Notes under the pieces: model-generated | What the model was told of the DNA's origin: nothing | What the model saw: only the letters and a program-made list of their open reading frames with translations | The model's database searches: none | NCBI GenBank assembly: GCA_027488785.1 | Contig: JAIYAY010000025.1 | Location: 124,001-188,000 of the forward strand | Source: Sphingomonadales bacterium | GTDB lineage: Bacteria > Pseudomonadota > Alphaproteobacteria > Sphingomonadales > Sphingomonadaceae | DNA: 64,000 nucleotides | Reading direction: 5' to 3' | In this document: in pieces, positions 18,629-27,373 of the stretch | Position numbering within the stretch: the stretch's first letter is position 1 | Layout of the letters: each line of letters starts with the position of its first letter | Made by a program: the position numbers and the translations under genes

Positions 18629-19362
18629 GCGGGGTTTTTGTATCCAACCAAGGTGCCTTTGGCACCTTGGTTGTCGAGCGTGAAGTCCATATTCTCATGC
18701 TCTTTGCGCCAGCGCCGCGCCACGACACGCTCACCGGGTCGCGCGGCGTCATCCATCAGCACTCGACCGCCGGGACGGATAAGCGGGAATAGGCTTGCGG
18801 CCGCGCCGCGCACATGCGGGTGGATGGACCATGGTGGGCCATCGACGATGAGCAAATCGATCTCGTTGGGCACATCGGACAGTTGATACCAATGCCCCGG
18901 CCAGCCAGATGGCGGCGCGCCTAATGGGGCGTGCCGGATGTCTGCGTGCATATCATTGTCATGAATCCAGCCTTGCGTCGTTTTCACGAACGCGGCGTGC
19001 TGGTCAAAACTGACAATTTTTCCGCCACCAAAAAGCTGCAACGCACGGGCAGCAACAAAGGTAGAAGCCCCACAGCCAAGCTCAACAACCTGCGCCGGAC
19101 GCATGTCTTCGATTGCCGATACGATATGCCACAAAAAATGGGTATCGGCTTTCCAACTGCCGAGATTAGGCAGCGCATCCAATGGCAAGCCGAGATAGGC
19201 AAGCAGCTCAGCCTTGTCTTTTTTACGCCCACCATCGAGGCTACGCAACAACCATGGCCATTGAACAGCGCCATAGGCCATCACCATGAAGCGGTCGCCC
19301 AGTGACAAGCTAAGGTCCAAATCATGGAGCGGCATCAACGCCGTCGTTTCGCGTGTAGTCAT
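18625..19362 (-). CDS. Class I SAM-dependent methyltransferase-like protein
   Basis: A 245-residue protein with a Rossmann methyltransferase core: motif I VVELGCGASTFVAARAL, an acidic residue after strand 2 (IVSFDQH) and IDLLIVDGPPWSIH at the motif IV position. It resembles the Methyltransf_24 type used on small molecules or glycans, but no substrate is indicated. I prefer the ATG at 19362, behind GGGACG, over the TTG 13 codons upstream. The 3' end overlaps the stop of the symporter gene by 4 bp, tail to tail. The last 20 codons contain a perfect 12-bp hairpin at 18646-18672. Confidence 0.8.
   Translation of the reverse strand: MTTRETTALMPLHDLDLSLSLGDRFMVMAYGAVQWPWLLRSLDGGRKKDKAELLAYLGLPLDALPNLGSWKADTHFLWHIVSAIEDMRPAQVVELGCGASTFVAARALQLFGGGKIVSFDQHAAFVKTTQGWIHDNDMHADIRHAPLGAPPSGWPGHWYQLSDVPNEIDLLIVDGPPWSIHPHVRGAAASLFPLIRPGGRVLMDDAARPGERVVARRWRKEHENMDFTLDNQGAKGTLVGYKNPA
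18646..18672. terminator. Perfect 12-bp hairpin in the convergent 3' overlap
   Basis: AACCAAGGTGCC-TTT-GGCACCTTGGTT is a perfect inverted repeat with a 3-nt loop. It begins 18 bp past the symporter stop and lies inside the methyltransferase coding end (residues GAKGTLVGYK). On the minus strand it is followed within about 10 nt by A-rich sequence, not a T-tract; on the plus strand there is no T-tract either. It may act as an mRNA 3' stabiliser or bidirectional barrier for the convergent pair. Confidence 0.45.
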
Positions 19363-19483
19363 CTCGTCCCAAGACCCGCGAAGCGGACAACAGTCAATCA
19401 AAGAGTGACCGGTTTATCTTTTTATCTCCACTCATGGCGCGACATGCCGTTTACAATGCGCGCCGAACCCGCGTTTCAAGGCT

Positions 19484-19513
19484 TTGACAATGTCGAAAAA
19501 CATTCCATAACAT
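19484..19513 (+). promoter_or_regulatory. Candidate promoter of the MFS gene
   Basis: A perfect TTGACA (19484-19489) is followed after 18 nt by TAACAT (19508-19513), with GGAAGAGGAG just ahead of the ATG at 19536. Under this reading transcription starts around 19520, leaving a very short leader. Confidence 0.5.
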
Positions 19514-19535
19514 TACGCAGGAAGAGGAGATATTC

Positions 19536-20837
19536 ATGGACAATAGCCAAGCTGCAACGGCTGCAAAACCGACGATTACAAATCCCAAATTGCTGTTGTG
19601 GATATTGATGATTGTTTATGTGTTTAATTTCCTCGATCGGCAGATTGTTAACATTCTTGCTGAACCGATCAGCAGGGATCTCAATCTTTCCGATACCCAA
19701 ATTGGTTTGCTTACGGGCCTTGCCTTTGCGCTTTTCTATACATTATTGGGTATCCCTATCGCGCGTTATGCAGATAACAGCAGCACCAACCGCGTTAGCC
19801 TGATATCGATATCCTTAGCGGTCTGGTCCGCCATGACGGCCTTATGCGGGTTGGCGCAGAATTTCGCACAACTCGCACTCGCCCGCGTAGGCGTGGGCGT
19901 AGGTGAAGCGGGCTGCACACCTGCCGCCCACTCGCTCATTACCGATAGTGTCCCGCCGGAAAAAAGATCATCGGCCATTGCTTTTTACGGCCTTGGTATT
20001 CCGATTGGCAGCTTGTTAGGCCTCGTCATCGGCGGTGCATTGAACGATGCCTATGGCTGGCGCGTGGCATTCATGGCCGTTGCCATTCCCGGTTTGATAT
20101 TGGCCGCTTTTCTGCCTTTCATATTGCGCGAACCACGCAAGGCCGAGGCCGCCGCGCGCGCATTATCCGGCGAAAAGGCACGTGACGTTCTGTCCACCAA
20201 AGACGCGCTCAAAGAAGTGTTCGGCTCGCGTGCCTTTGTGATGCTCGCGATTGCGGCATCGGTCACGGCGTTTCTATCCTACGGTAAAAGCGTTTGGGCG
20301 GTCATCTTATTCATCCGCTCGCATGGCCTGAGCCCCGGCGAAACCGGCCTTTTGCTTGGCCTTGTGTTGGGCGTAGCGGGTATGGCTGGCACATGGCTCG
20401 GCGGTATGATGGCCGACAAGTTCGGCAAAATTGATAAACGTCATTTGCTGACCACCCCAGCCTTAGGCATGATCATTGCCACGCCGATTTTATTTTTGGG
20501 CTATTTCGCCACCGATTGGCGCGTGGCGATTATCTTATTGTTTGTGCCAACGGCATTGAACGCGGCCTATTACGGCCCGACTTATGCCTGTGTGCAAGGC
20601 TTGGTAAAGCCGGAGGCCCGGGCTGTCGCCGCCGCCTTCATGCTGTTCGCGCAAAACCTTATCGGCCTTGGTCTTGGACCGTTGTTGTTTGGCATGATGT
20701 CAGACGCGTTCAAACCGCTAGCAGGCGATGACAGCGTTCGATGGGTGCTCTATGGCGCCGCGTGGCTTGGCCTTGTCCCTGCTTTCTTCTTCTGGCGCGC
20801 TAGCTTGCGTCTAAAGGAAGAACTGAAAACAGGTTAG
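19536..20837 (+). CDS. MFS transporter (Spinster-like)
   Basis: The protein has 12 predicted helices of the major facilitator superfamily. Signatures are [16 protein letters not shown] in TM1, the loop 2-3 segment [34 protein letters not shown] in TM4-5 and [17 protein letters not shown] in the second half. This pattern is that of the Spinster-like MFS group common in Sphingomonadales, often near genes for degradation of unusual carbon sources; the substrate here is unknown. The start is fixed by GAGGAG nine nt before the ATG. The stop overlaps the purA stop region tail to tail by 4 bp. Confidence 0.9.
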   Translation: MDNSQAATAAKPTITNPKLLLWILMIVYVFNFLDRQIVNILAEPISRDLNLSDTQIGLLTGLAFALFYTLLGIPIARYADNSSTNRVSLISISLAVWSAMTALCGLAQNFAQLALARVGVGVGEAGCTPAAHSLITDSVPPEKRSSAIAFYGLGIPIGSLLGLVIGGALNDAYGWRVAFMAVAIPGLILAAFLPFILREPRKAEAAARALSGEKARDVLSTKDALKEVFGSRAFVMLAIAASVTAFLSYGKSVWAVILFIRSHGLSPGETGLLLGLVLGVAGMAGTWLGGMMADKFGKIDKRHLLTTPALGMIIATPILFLGYFATDWRVAIILLFVPTALNAAYYGPTYACVQGLVKPEARAVAAAFMLFAQNLIGLGLGPLLFGMMSDAFKPLAGDDSVRWVLYGAAWLGLVPAFFFWRASLRLKEELKTG

Positions 20838-22123
20838 TCGGCAAAGGGATCGCGTACCAAGATCGTATCCTCTCGCTGCGGCGACGTGGATACCAAGGCA
20901 ACGGGCGTTTCGATCAATTCCTGCACACGCGTGATATATTTGATCGCTTGTGCCGGAAGGTCGGCCCAACTGCGTGCACCTGCGGTCGTTTCCTGCCAAC
21001 CCGGCATTTCTTCGTAGATGGGCTCCACGGCGGCTTGCTCTGCCGCATGCGCAGGCAGATAATCATAGACCTTGCCGTTCAAACGATATCCCGTGCAGAT
21101 CTTGATCGTGTCAAAACCGTCGAGCACATCAAGCTTAGTCAGCGCAATGCCTGTCACCCCCGACACCGCGCAGCTTTGGCGCACGATGACGGCATCAAAC
21201 CATCCACAGCGGCGCTTGCGCCCCGTCACGGTGCCAAATTCATGGCCGCGTTCACCCAGTCTTTGACCGGTTTCATCCTCAAGCTCGGTCGGGAAAGGCC
21301 CTGAGCCAACCCGTGTTGTGTAGGCCTTGACGATACCGAGCACAAAGCCCGCCGCACTTGGCCCAAGGCCGGAGCCGGAGGCCGCTGTGCCGGAGACCGT
21401 GTTAGACGAAGTTACAAACGGATAAGTGCCATGATCAACGTCGAGCAATACGCCCTGTGCGCCTTCAAACAATATCCGCGCCCCTGCCTTGCGGACATTG
21501 TTCAAACGCTTCCACACCGGCTGCGCATATTCGAGGACAAAGGGTGCAATTTCTTTCAGGTCAGCAATCAAGCGCGCACGATCAACCGGCGGCTCGCCAA
21601 ATCCAGCGCGTAAGGCGTCGTGATGTGCGCAGAAGCGATCAAGCTGCGCCTCCAAAGCATCAAGATGTGCCAGATCGCATACCCGGATTGCGCGGCGGCC
21701 CACCTTGTCTTCATAAGCAGGTCCAATGCCGCGTCCTGTGGTGCCGATTTTGCCGGAACCCGCCGCAGCTTCCCGCAAACCATCAAGCTCGCGGTGGATC
21801 GGCAAAATTAACGCGCAGTTATCGGCCAACGCAAAATTCTCGGTCGTGATAGTAACGCCCTGCCCGCGCAGCTTTGCCATTTCGTCGCGCAACGCCCATG
21901 GGTCGAGAACAACACCATTGCCGATAATCGACAATGTACCAGTAACAATACCCGACGGCAGCAACGATAATTTATAGACATTGTCGCCAACAACCAAAGT
22001 GTGGCCAGCATTGTGCCCGCCTTGAAAGCGGACAACGGCGTCAGCGCGTTCCGCCAGCCAGTCGACAATCTTGCCTTTACCTTCGTCGCCCCATTGCGCG
22101 CCAACTACGGTTACATTCGCCAT
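20834..22123 (-). CDS. purA: Adenylosuccinate synthetase
   Basis: PurA joins IMP and aspartate using GTP to make adenylosuccinate, the first committed step to AMP. The family signature [18 protein letters not shown] opens the protein (phosphate loop and catalytic Asp), followed by [24 protein letters not shown] and the C-terminal GTP-base segment [21 protein letters not shown]. The length of 429 residues is typical. It is the last gene of a same-strand group serC-serA-hisZ-purA, with 138 bp between hisZ and purA. Confidence 0.97.
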   Translation of the reverse strand: MANVTVVGAQWGDEGKGKIVDWLAERADAVVRFQGGHNAGHTLVVGDNVYKLSLLPSGIVTGTLSIIGNGVVLDPWALRDEMAKLRGQGVTITTENFALADNCALILPIHRELDGLREAAAGSGKIGTTGRGIGPAYEDKVGRRAIRVCDLAHLDALEAQLDRFCAHHDALRAGFGEPPVDRARLIADLKEIAPFVLEYAQPVWKRLNNVRKAGARILFEGAQGVLLDVDHGTYPFVTSSNTVSGTAASGSGLGPSAAGFVLGIVKAYTTRVGSGPFPTELEDETGQRLGERGHEFGTVTGRKRRCGWFDAVIVRQSCAVSGVTGIALTKLDVLDGFDTIKICTGYRLNGKVYDYLPAHAAEQAAVEPIYEEMPGWQETTAGARSWADLPAQAIKYITRVQELIETPVALVSTSPQREDTILVRDPFAD

Positions 22124-22261
22124 CAGATATTCCCTGTCAAAGCCAGATAGCTCTGGGGCCTTTTTCTGCGCAGGAGGTTTTTCCTACGAAGGGATTCGCC
22201 GTAGGCTCCGTTATGATTATGCGAGGCTGGCGTCCACCCTAAAGCTACGTACGAGACTAAT

Positions 22262-23374
22262 TCAAACCGGAACGGCCTGTCCATCCACCCAAATATGGGT
22301 GCAGCCCAGCACAAAGGCGCTGTCATTTTCAGCCAATGCCGTTACCGTCACCCAACCTTCATGGCGTAGGTTGGCGCCTGTTGCGGCGTCGGTGCCGAGT
22401 GGCAGGAAAAGCCGCCGGATGGGACTTTCGTCCGCCAGATCAATCAATGGGTCGGGATAAAGCGAGAAGCCCGTTGCTGGTTCCGATGATCCATCGGCGC
22501 GATCAATATAATAGGTCCCGCCGCGCCCAAGCGCCGCACTGTAACCTTTGGCAAAAATCGTGAATCCAAACCAACTTTGATATTCAAAGCCATGCCGCTC
22601 AGTCGGATCAAGCGTCACATTGGCCCGGCCCGCAACGGTGCTGGCAATGGCTTCCAAGGCACGAATGCGCGATGCTAATGCCCCGCCAGCATCAATGGCG
22701 CGCAATTTCTCAACCGCTTCGGCAAATGGACCGGTCGCCGCAAGCAATGGCAAATAGGCGTCGGCGCCCAGCGCACTAAGGCCACCTGCATCCTTCATGT
22801 CCAGCTCCGACCGGACGGCATCAATCTTGTCCGCCGCCAAGGGCAGTGCCTTTTCCGCCAGCCGTTCCACGAGATCCGGCAAGGTGAAGTCGATGGTGAT
22901 GTCTTTGACGCCCGCCGCCTCAAGCGCATCCATGGCAACGCCCACAATTTCGCAGGCAGCCGCAACGCTATCATTGCCCACCAATTCCGCGCCCAATTGG
23001 GTCAATTCCCGTTCAGGGCGTAATTGTTTGGCGCGCAAGCGCAAGACTTGCCCATGATAGGCCAAGCGCAACGGTCGCGGGGCATGCTTTAGGCGTGTTG
23101 TCGCAATCCGTCCGACCTGCACCGTGATGTCACCGCGCAGCGCCAGAGTGTGGCCTGACACAGGGTCGGTGAAGCGCAAATGCTGATTACGCGCGGCATC
23201 GCCACTATGCTTGGCGAGCACAGATTCAAATTCCGCCATGGCTGGTGCGACGCGCGCATAGCCGTAGCTTGCCAACACATCGATCATCGCCCGCGATACC
23301 CGCGCCGCTACTTCCGCTTGCGGAGGAAGACGGTCGCGGAACCCTTCGGGCAGCAAATCAGGTGGAATATTCAT
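22262..23374 (-). CDS. hisZ: ATP phosphoribosyltransferase regulatory subunit
   Basis: HisZ is a catalytically inactive histidyl-tRNA-synthetase-like protein that activates the short HisG in histidine biosynthesis. The HisRS-like fold shows in LLPEGFRDRLPPQAEV at the start, the motif 2-like LRLAYHGQVLRLR and the C-terminal RGGTYYIDR. It lacks the HisRS anticodon-binding domain and at 370 residues suits HisZ rather than HisS. A true HisRS is excluded mainly by this length and by the degenerate histidine-A motifs. No hisG is in the window. The gene follows serA by 41 bp and is probably cotranscribed. Confidence 0.88.
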   Translation of the reverse strand: MNIPPDLLPEGFRDRLPPQAEVAARVSRAMIDVLASYGYARVAPAMAEFESVLAKHSGDAARNQHLRFTDPVSGHTLALRGDITVQVGRIATTRLKHAPRPLRLAYHGQVLRLRAKQLRPERELTQLGAELVGNDSVAAACEIVGVAMDALEAAGVKDITIDFTLPDLVERLAEKALPLAADKIDAVRSELDMKDAGGLSALGADAYLPLLAATGPFAEAVEKLRAIDAGGALASRIRALEAIASTVAGRANVTLDPTERHGFEYQSWFGFTIFAKGYSAALGRGGTYYIDRADGSSEPATGFSLYPDPLIDLADESPIRRLFLPLGTDAATGANLRHEGWVTVTALAENDSAFVLGCTHIWVDGQAVPV

Positions 23375-23415
23375 GCGAACTCTTTACGCGAAAACTTCTC
23401 ACGGGGAAGCCCCGC

Positions 23416-24999
23416 TTAAAACTTCAGCGCCTTCACGGTTTTTACCCCGGGAAGCGTACCAAGCTGTTTCAGGACAGCTTCGGGGATCGCCGCGTCCATC
23501 GAAAGCAACAAGACGGCCTCACCGCCGGCGCTGCGACGGCCCAGATGGAATGTGCCGATGTTCAATCCGGCCTCACCCAAGGTCGTGCCAACACGGCCGA
23601 TAAAACCGGGCGCATCTTCGTTAACGATGTAGAGCATGTTGCCTTCAAGCTCCGCCTCAAGGCTGATACCGAAAATCTCGACAAGCCGCGCTTCGCTATT
23701 TGCGAACAATGTGCCTGCAACCGAACGTGGGCCTTGGGCGGTATTGACGGTGACGCGCACCAATGTGTGATAGGCGCCTGCTTTGTCATGGCGGACTTCG
23801 CGAATGTCGAAACCGCGCTCTTTCGCCAAGAACGGCGCATTGACCATGTTCACTGCGTCCGAAAAACGCCGCATGAAGCCAGCGAGAACCGCGGCAGTAA
23901 TTGGTTTAATGTTGAGCTCCGCCGCAGCGCCCTCAACTTCAATCGCGATATTATCGAGATTGTCATGCGCCAATTGGCCAACAAGCGAACCCAATTTTTG
24001 CGCAAGGGTCGTATATGGCTTCAACTTCGGCGCTTCTTCCGCGGAGAGGCTTGGCATATTCAGCGCATTGGTAACGCCGCCATTAACCAGATAATCCGCC
24101 ATTTGTTCGGCAACCTGAAGCGCGACATTGACCTGCGCCTCATTGGTCGATGCACCCAGATGCGGGGTGCAGATAAAGTTTGGCGTGCCGAATAAAGGCG
24201 ATTCCTTGGCTGGCTCGGTCGCAAAAACGTCCAAAGCTGCCCCGGCGACTTGGCCGCTGTCCAACGCCTCTTTCAGCGCCTCTTCATCAATCAACCCGCC
24301 CCGTGCGCAGTTGATGATGCGGACACCTTTCTTTGTCTTGGCCAGATTTTCTCTCGATAGGACGTTACGCGTCTGGTCGGTCAGCGGCGTGTGCAAGGTG
24401 ATAAAGTCTGCCTTGGCGAGTAGAGTATCCAAATCCGCCTTTTCAACGCCCATCTCAATCGCACGATCGGCCGTGAGGAACGGGTCAAAGGCCACGACTT
24501 TCATCCGCAACCCAAGTGCGCGGCTCGCAACAATCGAACCGATATTCCCAGCGCCGATCAAGCCCAGCGTCTTGCCGGTAACTTCAACGCCCATGAAGTC
24601 ATTTTTCGGCCAATGGCCAGCTTGCGTCTGCGCGTTCGCCTCTGGCAATTGACGCGCGAGCGCGAACATCAGGGCGATGGCGTGTTCCGCCGTGGTAATA
24701 GAATTGCCAAAAGGCGTGTTCATGACAACAACACCCTTGGCTGACGCATAGGGGATATCGACATTGTCGACGCCAATGCCGGCGCGGCCAATAACCTTCA
24801 AGTTCGTAGCGGCGTCCAATATCTGTTTCGTCACCTTTGTCGACGAACGGATGGCAAGGCCATCATAATCGCCAATGATCGCGGCCAGTTCATCAGGCGT
24901 TTTGTCGGTGATGACATCGACATCACAGCCGCGTTCAGCGAAAATCTTGGCAGCGTTGGGATCCATTTTGTCGGAAATAAGTACGCGTGGTTTGGTCAT
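23416..24999 (-). CDS. serA: D-3-phosphoglycerate dehydrogenase
   Basis: SerA oxidises 3-phosphoglycerate with NAD, the entry step of serine biosynthesis. The order is a substrate domain, the NAD Rossmann domain (TLGLIGAGNIGSIVASRAL, catalytic Arg in NCARGGLIDEEAL, Glu in the FATEPAKESPL loop, His in TPHLGASTNEAQ), an intervening domain and a C-terminal ACT domain (IVNEDAPGFIGRVGTTLGEAG). At 527 residues it is the long form, in which the ACT domain usually mediates serine feedback. I start it at the ATG at 24999, behind AAAGGATAA. A palindromic repeat (25018-25102) separates it from serC. Confidence 0.96.
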   Translation of the reverse strand: MTKPRVLISDKMDPNAAKIFAERGCDVDVITDKTPDELAAIIGDYDGLAIRSSTKVTKQILDAATNLKVIGRAGIGVDNVDIPYASAKGVVVMNTPFGNSITTAEHAIALMFALARQLPEANAQTQAGHWPKNDFMGVEVTGKTLGLIGAGNIGSIVASRALGLRMKVVAFDPFLTADRAIEMGVEKADLDTLLAKADFITLHTPLTDQTRNVLSRENLAKTKKGVRIINCARGGLIDEEALKEALDSGQVAGAALDVFATEPAKESPLFGTPNFICTPHLGASTNEAQVNVALQVAEQMADYLVNGGVTNALNMPSLSAEEAPKLKPYTTLAQKLGSLVGQLAHDNLDNIAIEVEGAAAELNIKPITAAVLAGFMRRFSDAVNMVNAPFLAKERGFDIREVRHDKAGAYHTLVRVTVNTAQGPRSVAGTLFANSEARLVEIFGISLEAELEGNMLYIVNEDAPGFIGRVGTTLGEAGLNIGTFHLGRRSAGGEAVLLLSMDAAIPEAVLKQLGTLPGVKTVKALKF

Positions 25000-25017
25000 T
25001 ATTTTATCCTTTTGTGT

Positions 25018-25102
25018 CGTCACCCGAGCGAAGGCTGGGGCCTATCTCGCCTGTCCATGGCAAATGAGAGACGTGATGGGCGCCAGCCTGCGCTGGCGCG
25101 AC
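25018..25102. repeat. Type B palindromic repeat, copy 2
   Basis: This copy of the roughly 86-bp element lies in the 107-bp gap between serC and serA. The right-hand part GCGCCAGCCTGCGCTGGCGCGAC is itself a near-perfect hairpin, and the inner arm CCTATCTCGCCTGTCC matches the reverse complement of the inner arm of copy 3. Placed within an operon, it may affect relative expression of serC and serA. Confidence 0.8.
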
Positions 25103-25106
25103 AGGG

Positions 25107-26231
25107 TTATGCTTTTGCGCCGTGGTAAGCCCAATCGAGCCAAGGTCCGAGCGCCTGAATATCAGCGGTATCCACGGTTGCACCGCACCAGATACGCAGG
25201 CCCGGTGGGGCGTCGCGATATCCAGCGATGTCATAGGCCGCATTCTCTGCCTCAAGCAAAGATGCCATTTTCTTGATCATTGCTTCGTCCGCGCCCTTTA
25301 CGGTCAAGCACACTGAGGTTTTCGAGCGGATAGCAGGGTCGGCAGCCAGGAAGCCAAGATAGTCGCTTGCCGCAACGATATCGCCAAGCGCCGCAGCATT
25401 TGCGTTGCTGCGTGCCATCAGGCCCTGCAATCCGCCAACGGTCTTTGCCCACTCCAGCGCAAATATCACATCCTCAACGGCGAGCATCGATGGCGTGTTG
25501 ATAGTCTCCCCCTTGAAGATACCTTCGGCGAGCGCGCCTTTGGACATCAAACGAAAGACTTTAGGCAGCGGCCATGATGGCGTGTAACTTTCCAACCGCT
25601 CAACAGCGCGTGGGCCCAGAATGAGTACACCATGCGCGCCTTCGCCGCCCAACACCTTCTGCCAGCTAAACGTTGTTACATCGAGCTTGTCCCAAGGCAT
25701 ATCATAAGCAAACACCGCCGAAGTGGCGTCGTTGAAGGTCAGACCCTCACGGTCATCGGCGATCCAATCGCCATTGGGAACGCGCGCGCCAGACGTCGTG
25801 CCATTCCATGTGAAGACCACATCATGGGCGAAGTCGACTGCGCTCAAATCGGGAATTTCGCCATAAGGCGCGTTCATGACATTAGCGTTTAGCTTCAACT
25901 GCTTGTTAACATCCGTGACCCAGCCTTCGCCAAAGCTTTCCCACGCCATCATCGTCACCGGGCGGGCGCCCAGCATGGTCCACATGGCCATTTCAATTGC
26001 GCCGGTGTCTGAACCGGGAACAATGCCAATGCGATGCGTGTCGGGCACCTGAAGCACTTCGCGCATCAAGTCGATGGCCAACTGCAGGCGTGATTTACCG
26101 ATTTTCGCTCGATGCGACCGGCCAAGCGATTGGGTTTGAAGTTTTTCGGGGCTCCAGCCTGGCGGTTTCGCACAGGGACCGGAGGAAAAGAACGGACGCG
26201 CCGGTTTAACGGCGGGGGGTACTATAGTCAT
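25107..26231 (-). CDS. serC: Phosphoserine aminotransferase
   Basis: SerC is a PLP enzyme converting 3-phosphohydroxypyruvate and glutamate to phosphoserine. The sequence matches the alphaproteobacterial SerC subtype: FFSSGPCAKPPGWS at the N-terminus, LGRSHRAKIGKSRLQ, and the PLP-lysine segment TTFSWQKVLGGEGAHGVLIL. Length 374 residues. The ATG at 26231 has AAGGAG 8 nt upstream and fixes the start; an upstream in-frame start 28 codons earlier would lie inside the structured leader and is rejected. The leader (26220-26326) contains GC-rich hairpins and an arm complementary to the start region. Confidence 0.95.
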   Translation of the reverse strand: MTIVPPAVKPARPFFSSGPCAKPPGWSPEKLQTQSLGRSHRAKIGKSRLQLAIDLMREVLQVPDTHRIGIVPGSDTGAIEMAMWTMLGARPVTMMAWESFGEGWVTDVNKQLKLNANVMNAPYGEIPDLSAVDFAHDVVFTWNGTTSGARVPNGDWIADDREGLTFNDATSAVFAYDMPWDKLDVTTFSWQKVLGGEGAHGVLILGPRAVERLESYTPSWPLPKVFRLMSKGALAEGIFKGETINTPSMLAVEDVIFALEWAKTVGGLQGLMARSNANAAALGDIVAASDYLGFLAADPAIRSKTSVCLTVKGADEAMIKKMASLLEAENAAYDIAGYRDAPPGLRIWCGATVDTADIQALGPWLDWAYHGAKA

Positions 26232-26326
26232 GTAAGCATCTCCTTGCAGAGAGCAGCGCGGCGTTGGGACCGCGTGGCCCGAGGCCGCGTTTAGGCGCGG
26301 CCTCGGTTTTGTCAATGACTATAGTA
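26220..26326 (-). promoter_or_regulatory. Structured serC leader with start-codon-pairing arm
   Basis: Read on the minus strand, TACTATAGTCAT (26326-26315) is the exact reverse complement of ATGACTATAGTA (26231-26220), which begins with the serC start codon. Between them lie a perfect 11-bp hairpin (26279-26306, CCGAGGCCGCG arms), a 5-bp hairpin (26257-26274) and a small TCTC/GAGA hairpin enclosing the AAGGAG ribosome site (26239-26252). Taxon and position match the serC RNA motif described upstream of serC in alphaproteobacteria, but I cannot check the consensus. A caution: TATAGT in the upstream arm could instead be a -10 box, in which case the arm is not transcribed. Confidence 0.6.
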
Positions 26327-26334
26327 AATTAAAA

Positions 26335-26655
26335 TCAGTAACCTGCCTTACGAAACAATACTTCGCCGCGGCGGCTGACATATAATTTTTCGAGGGTTAC
26401 GGGGTGGAAATAAGCTTCCACACGGTCGCCTTCAGGGGTGGTGCCATAAACTTCATAGCAACCGCCATCGACTTTTGACTTACGCACCTTCCAGCCGTCT
26501 TTGGTCAGCTTGTCGGTCAGCGCCTTTTGACTTTTCCATCCGGATACCGGTCCTGACTTACAGGTGATTGCGCCTGTGGCCGAAGCCGGAACCGATGCAA
26601 AAGCGATGGTGGCCACAGCGGCCAGTGAAAGAGGTGTCCAAAAACGCATATTCAT
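26335..26655 (-). CDS. Exported PepSY-domain protein
   Basis: A 106-residue protein with a signal peptide (residues 1-26, ending ASVPASATG), then one PepSY-like unit (SQKALTDKLTKDGWKVRKSKVDGGCYEVYGTTPEGDRVEAYFHP split over two strands and a helix). Two cysteines at about 32 and 66 could form a disulfide in the periplasm. The start overlaps the stop of the membrane protein upstream by 4 nt, so they are translationally coupled. PepSY proteins paired with ferric-reductase-like membrane proteins recur in proteobacteria; the role is probably in haem- or metal-linked electron transfer, which is inference. Confidence 0.8.
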   Translation of the reverse strand: MNMRFWTPLSLAAVATIAFASVPASATGAITCKSGPVSGWKSQKALTDKLTKDGWKVRKSKVDGGCYEVYGTTPEGDRVEAYFHPVTLEKLYVSRRGEVLFRKAGY

Positions 26656-27239
26656 GCTCCTTTAAAATTGGGTCTATTGGTGCGGAAATATCGTGCTGCA
26701 ACAAGAAGCACGAGTGGAATGAAGTGGACGAGCGCTGGTACTAAATTATTGTGGATGAATATCCAATGGACGAGAACCAGCACAGCGGCCGGATAGACCA
26801 AGCGTTGAAGACCTTTCCAGCCAGCCTTTAGCGCGCGCATGGACGCATCATTGCTGGTTACCGCCAACGGCACAAACAGCAGCATAGCAGCCCAACCAGT
26901 CCAGATACCCAGCGCCAAAAACTCAGCGAGAATATCGTCAAGATTGCCCATATCGATGATATAGAAAATGAGATGTAAACTCGCATAGCCAAAGGCCGCA
27001 ACGCCCAATGCCCGGCGGCGCTGAATGAGCCAGCTCAACCATGGCTGCGGCCCAATCAGCGACAATAAGGGACTAAGAACCATCGCGGCGATCATGAAGC
27101 GTGCCGACCACTCGCCCGTTGGGTGCAACATATCCATCGCGATCACATCGCCAAAAACATAAGGGCGCATCATCAAGATCGCGGGCAAGCACAACAGCGC
27201 CCAGAATGTTGGCTTCTTATTAAGAATGATTCGCAACAT
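26652..27239 (-). CDS. Ferric-reductase-like / MsrQ-type membrane haem protein
   Basis: A 195-residue protein with about five to six helices. Conserved histidines occur in YASLHLIFYIID and LVHWIFIHNN, the pattern of b-haem ligands in the ferric-reductase/NADPH-oxidase transmembrane domain, also found in MsrQ. MsrQ normally partners MsrP, a periplasmic methionine-sulfoxide reductase, but no msrP is here; instead the coupled gene encodes a PepSY protein. So I call the fold and leave the reaction open. It is divergent from the extensin-family lipoprotein. Confidence 0.8.
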   Translation of the reverse strand: MLRIILNKKPTFWALLCLPAILMMRPYVFGDVIAMDMLHPTGEWSARFMIAAMVLSPLLSLIGPQPWLSWLIQRRRALGVAAFGYASLHLIFYIIDMGNLDDILAEFLALGIWTGWAAMLLFVPLAVTSNDASMRALKAGWKGLQRLVYPAAVLVLVHWIFIHNNLVPALVHFIPLVLLVAARYFRTNRPNFKGA

Positions 27240-27292
27240 GTATGCGGGATAAGCGTCTGGCGCCCGCTATGCAACGCGCAAATTATAACCGA

Positions 27293-27321
27293 TCCCCTCA
27301 AATTTGCATGCATTTAGGGGA
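27293..27321. promoter_or_regulatory. Near-palindrome between divergent genes
   Basis: TCCCCTcAAAT and ATTTAGGGGA are complementary apart from one extra base and flank TTGCATGC. The element is about 55 bp from either divergent start, a typical operator position. Confidence 0.3.
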
Positions 27322-27373
27322 TGTGGCGATATTTTTTGGCTGCGCAGACTATATTTTGCGTTAAGACGCATTC

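Noticed and set aside
23245-24195. A 316-codon plus-strand frame opposite hisZ and serA.
   Set aside because: It lies antisense to two clearly conserved genes and has no recognisable domain; it mirrors their codon bias.
26232-26315. N-terminal extension of serC by 28 codons.
   Set aside because: It would be translated from the GC-rich hairpins and skips the strong AAGGAG site before the ATG at 26231.
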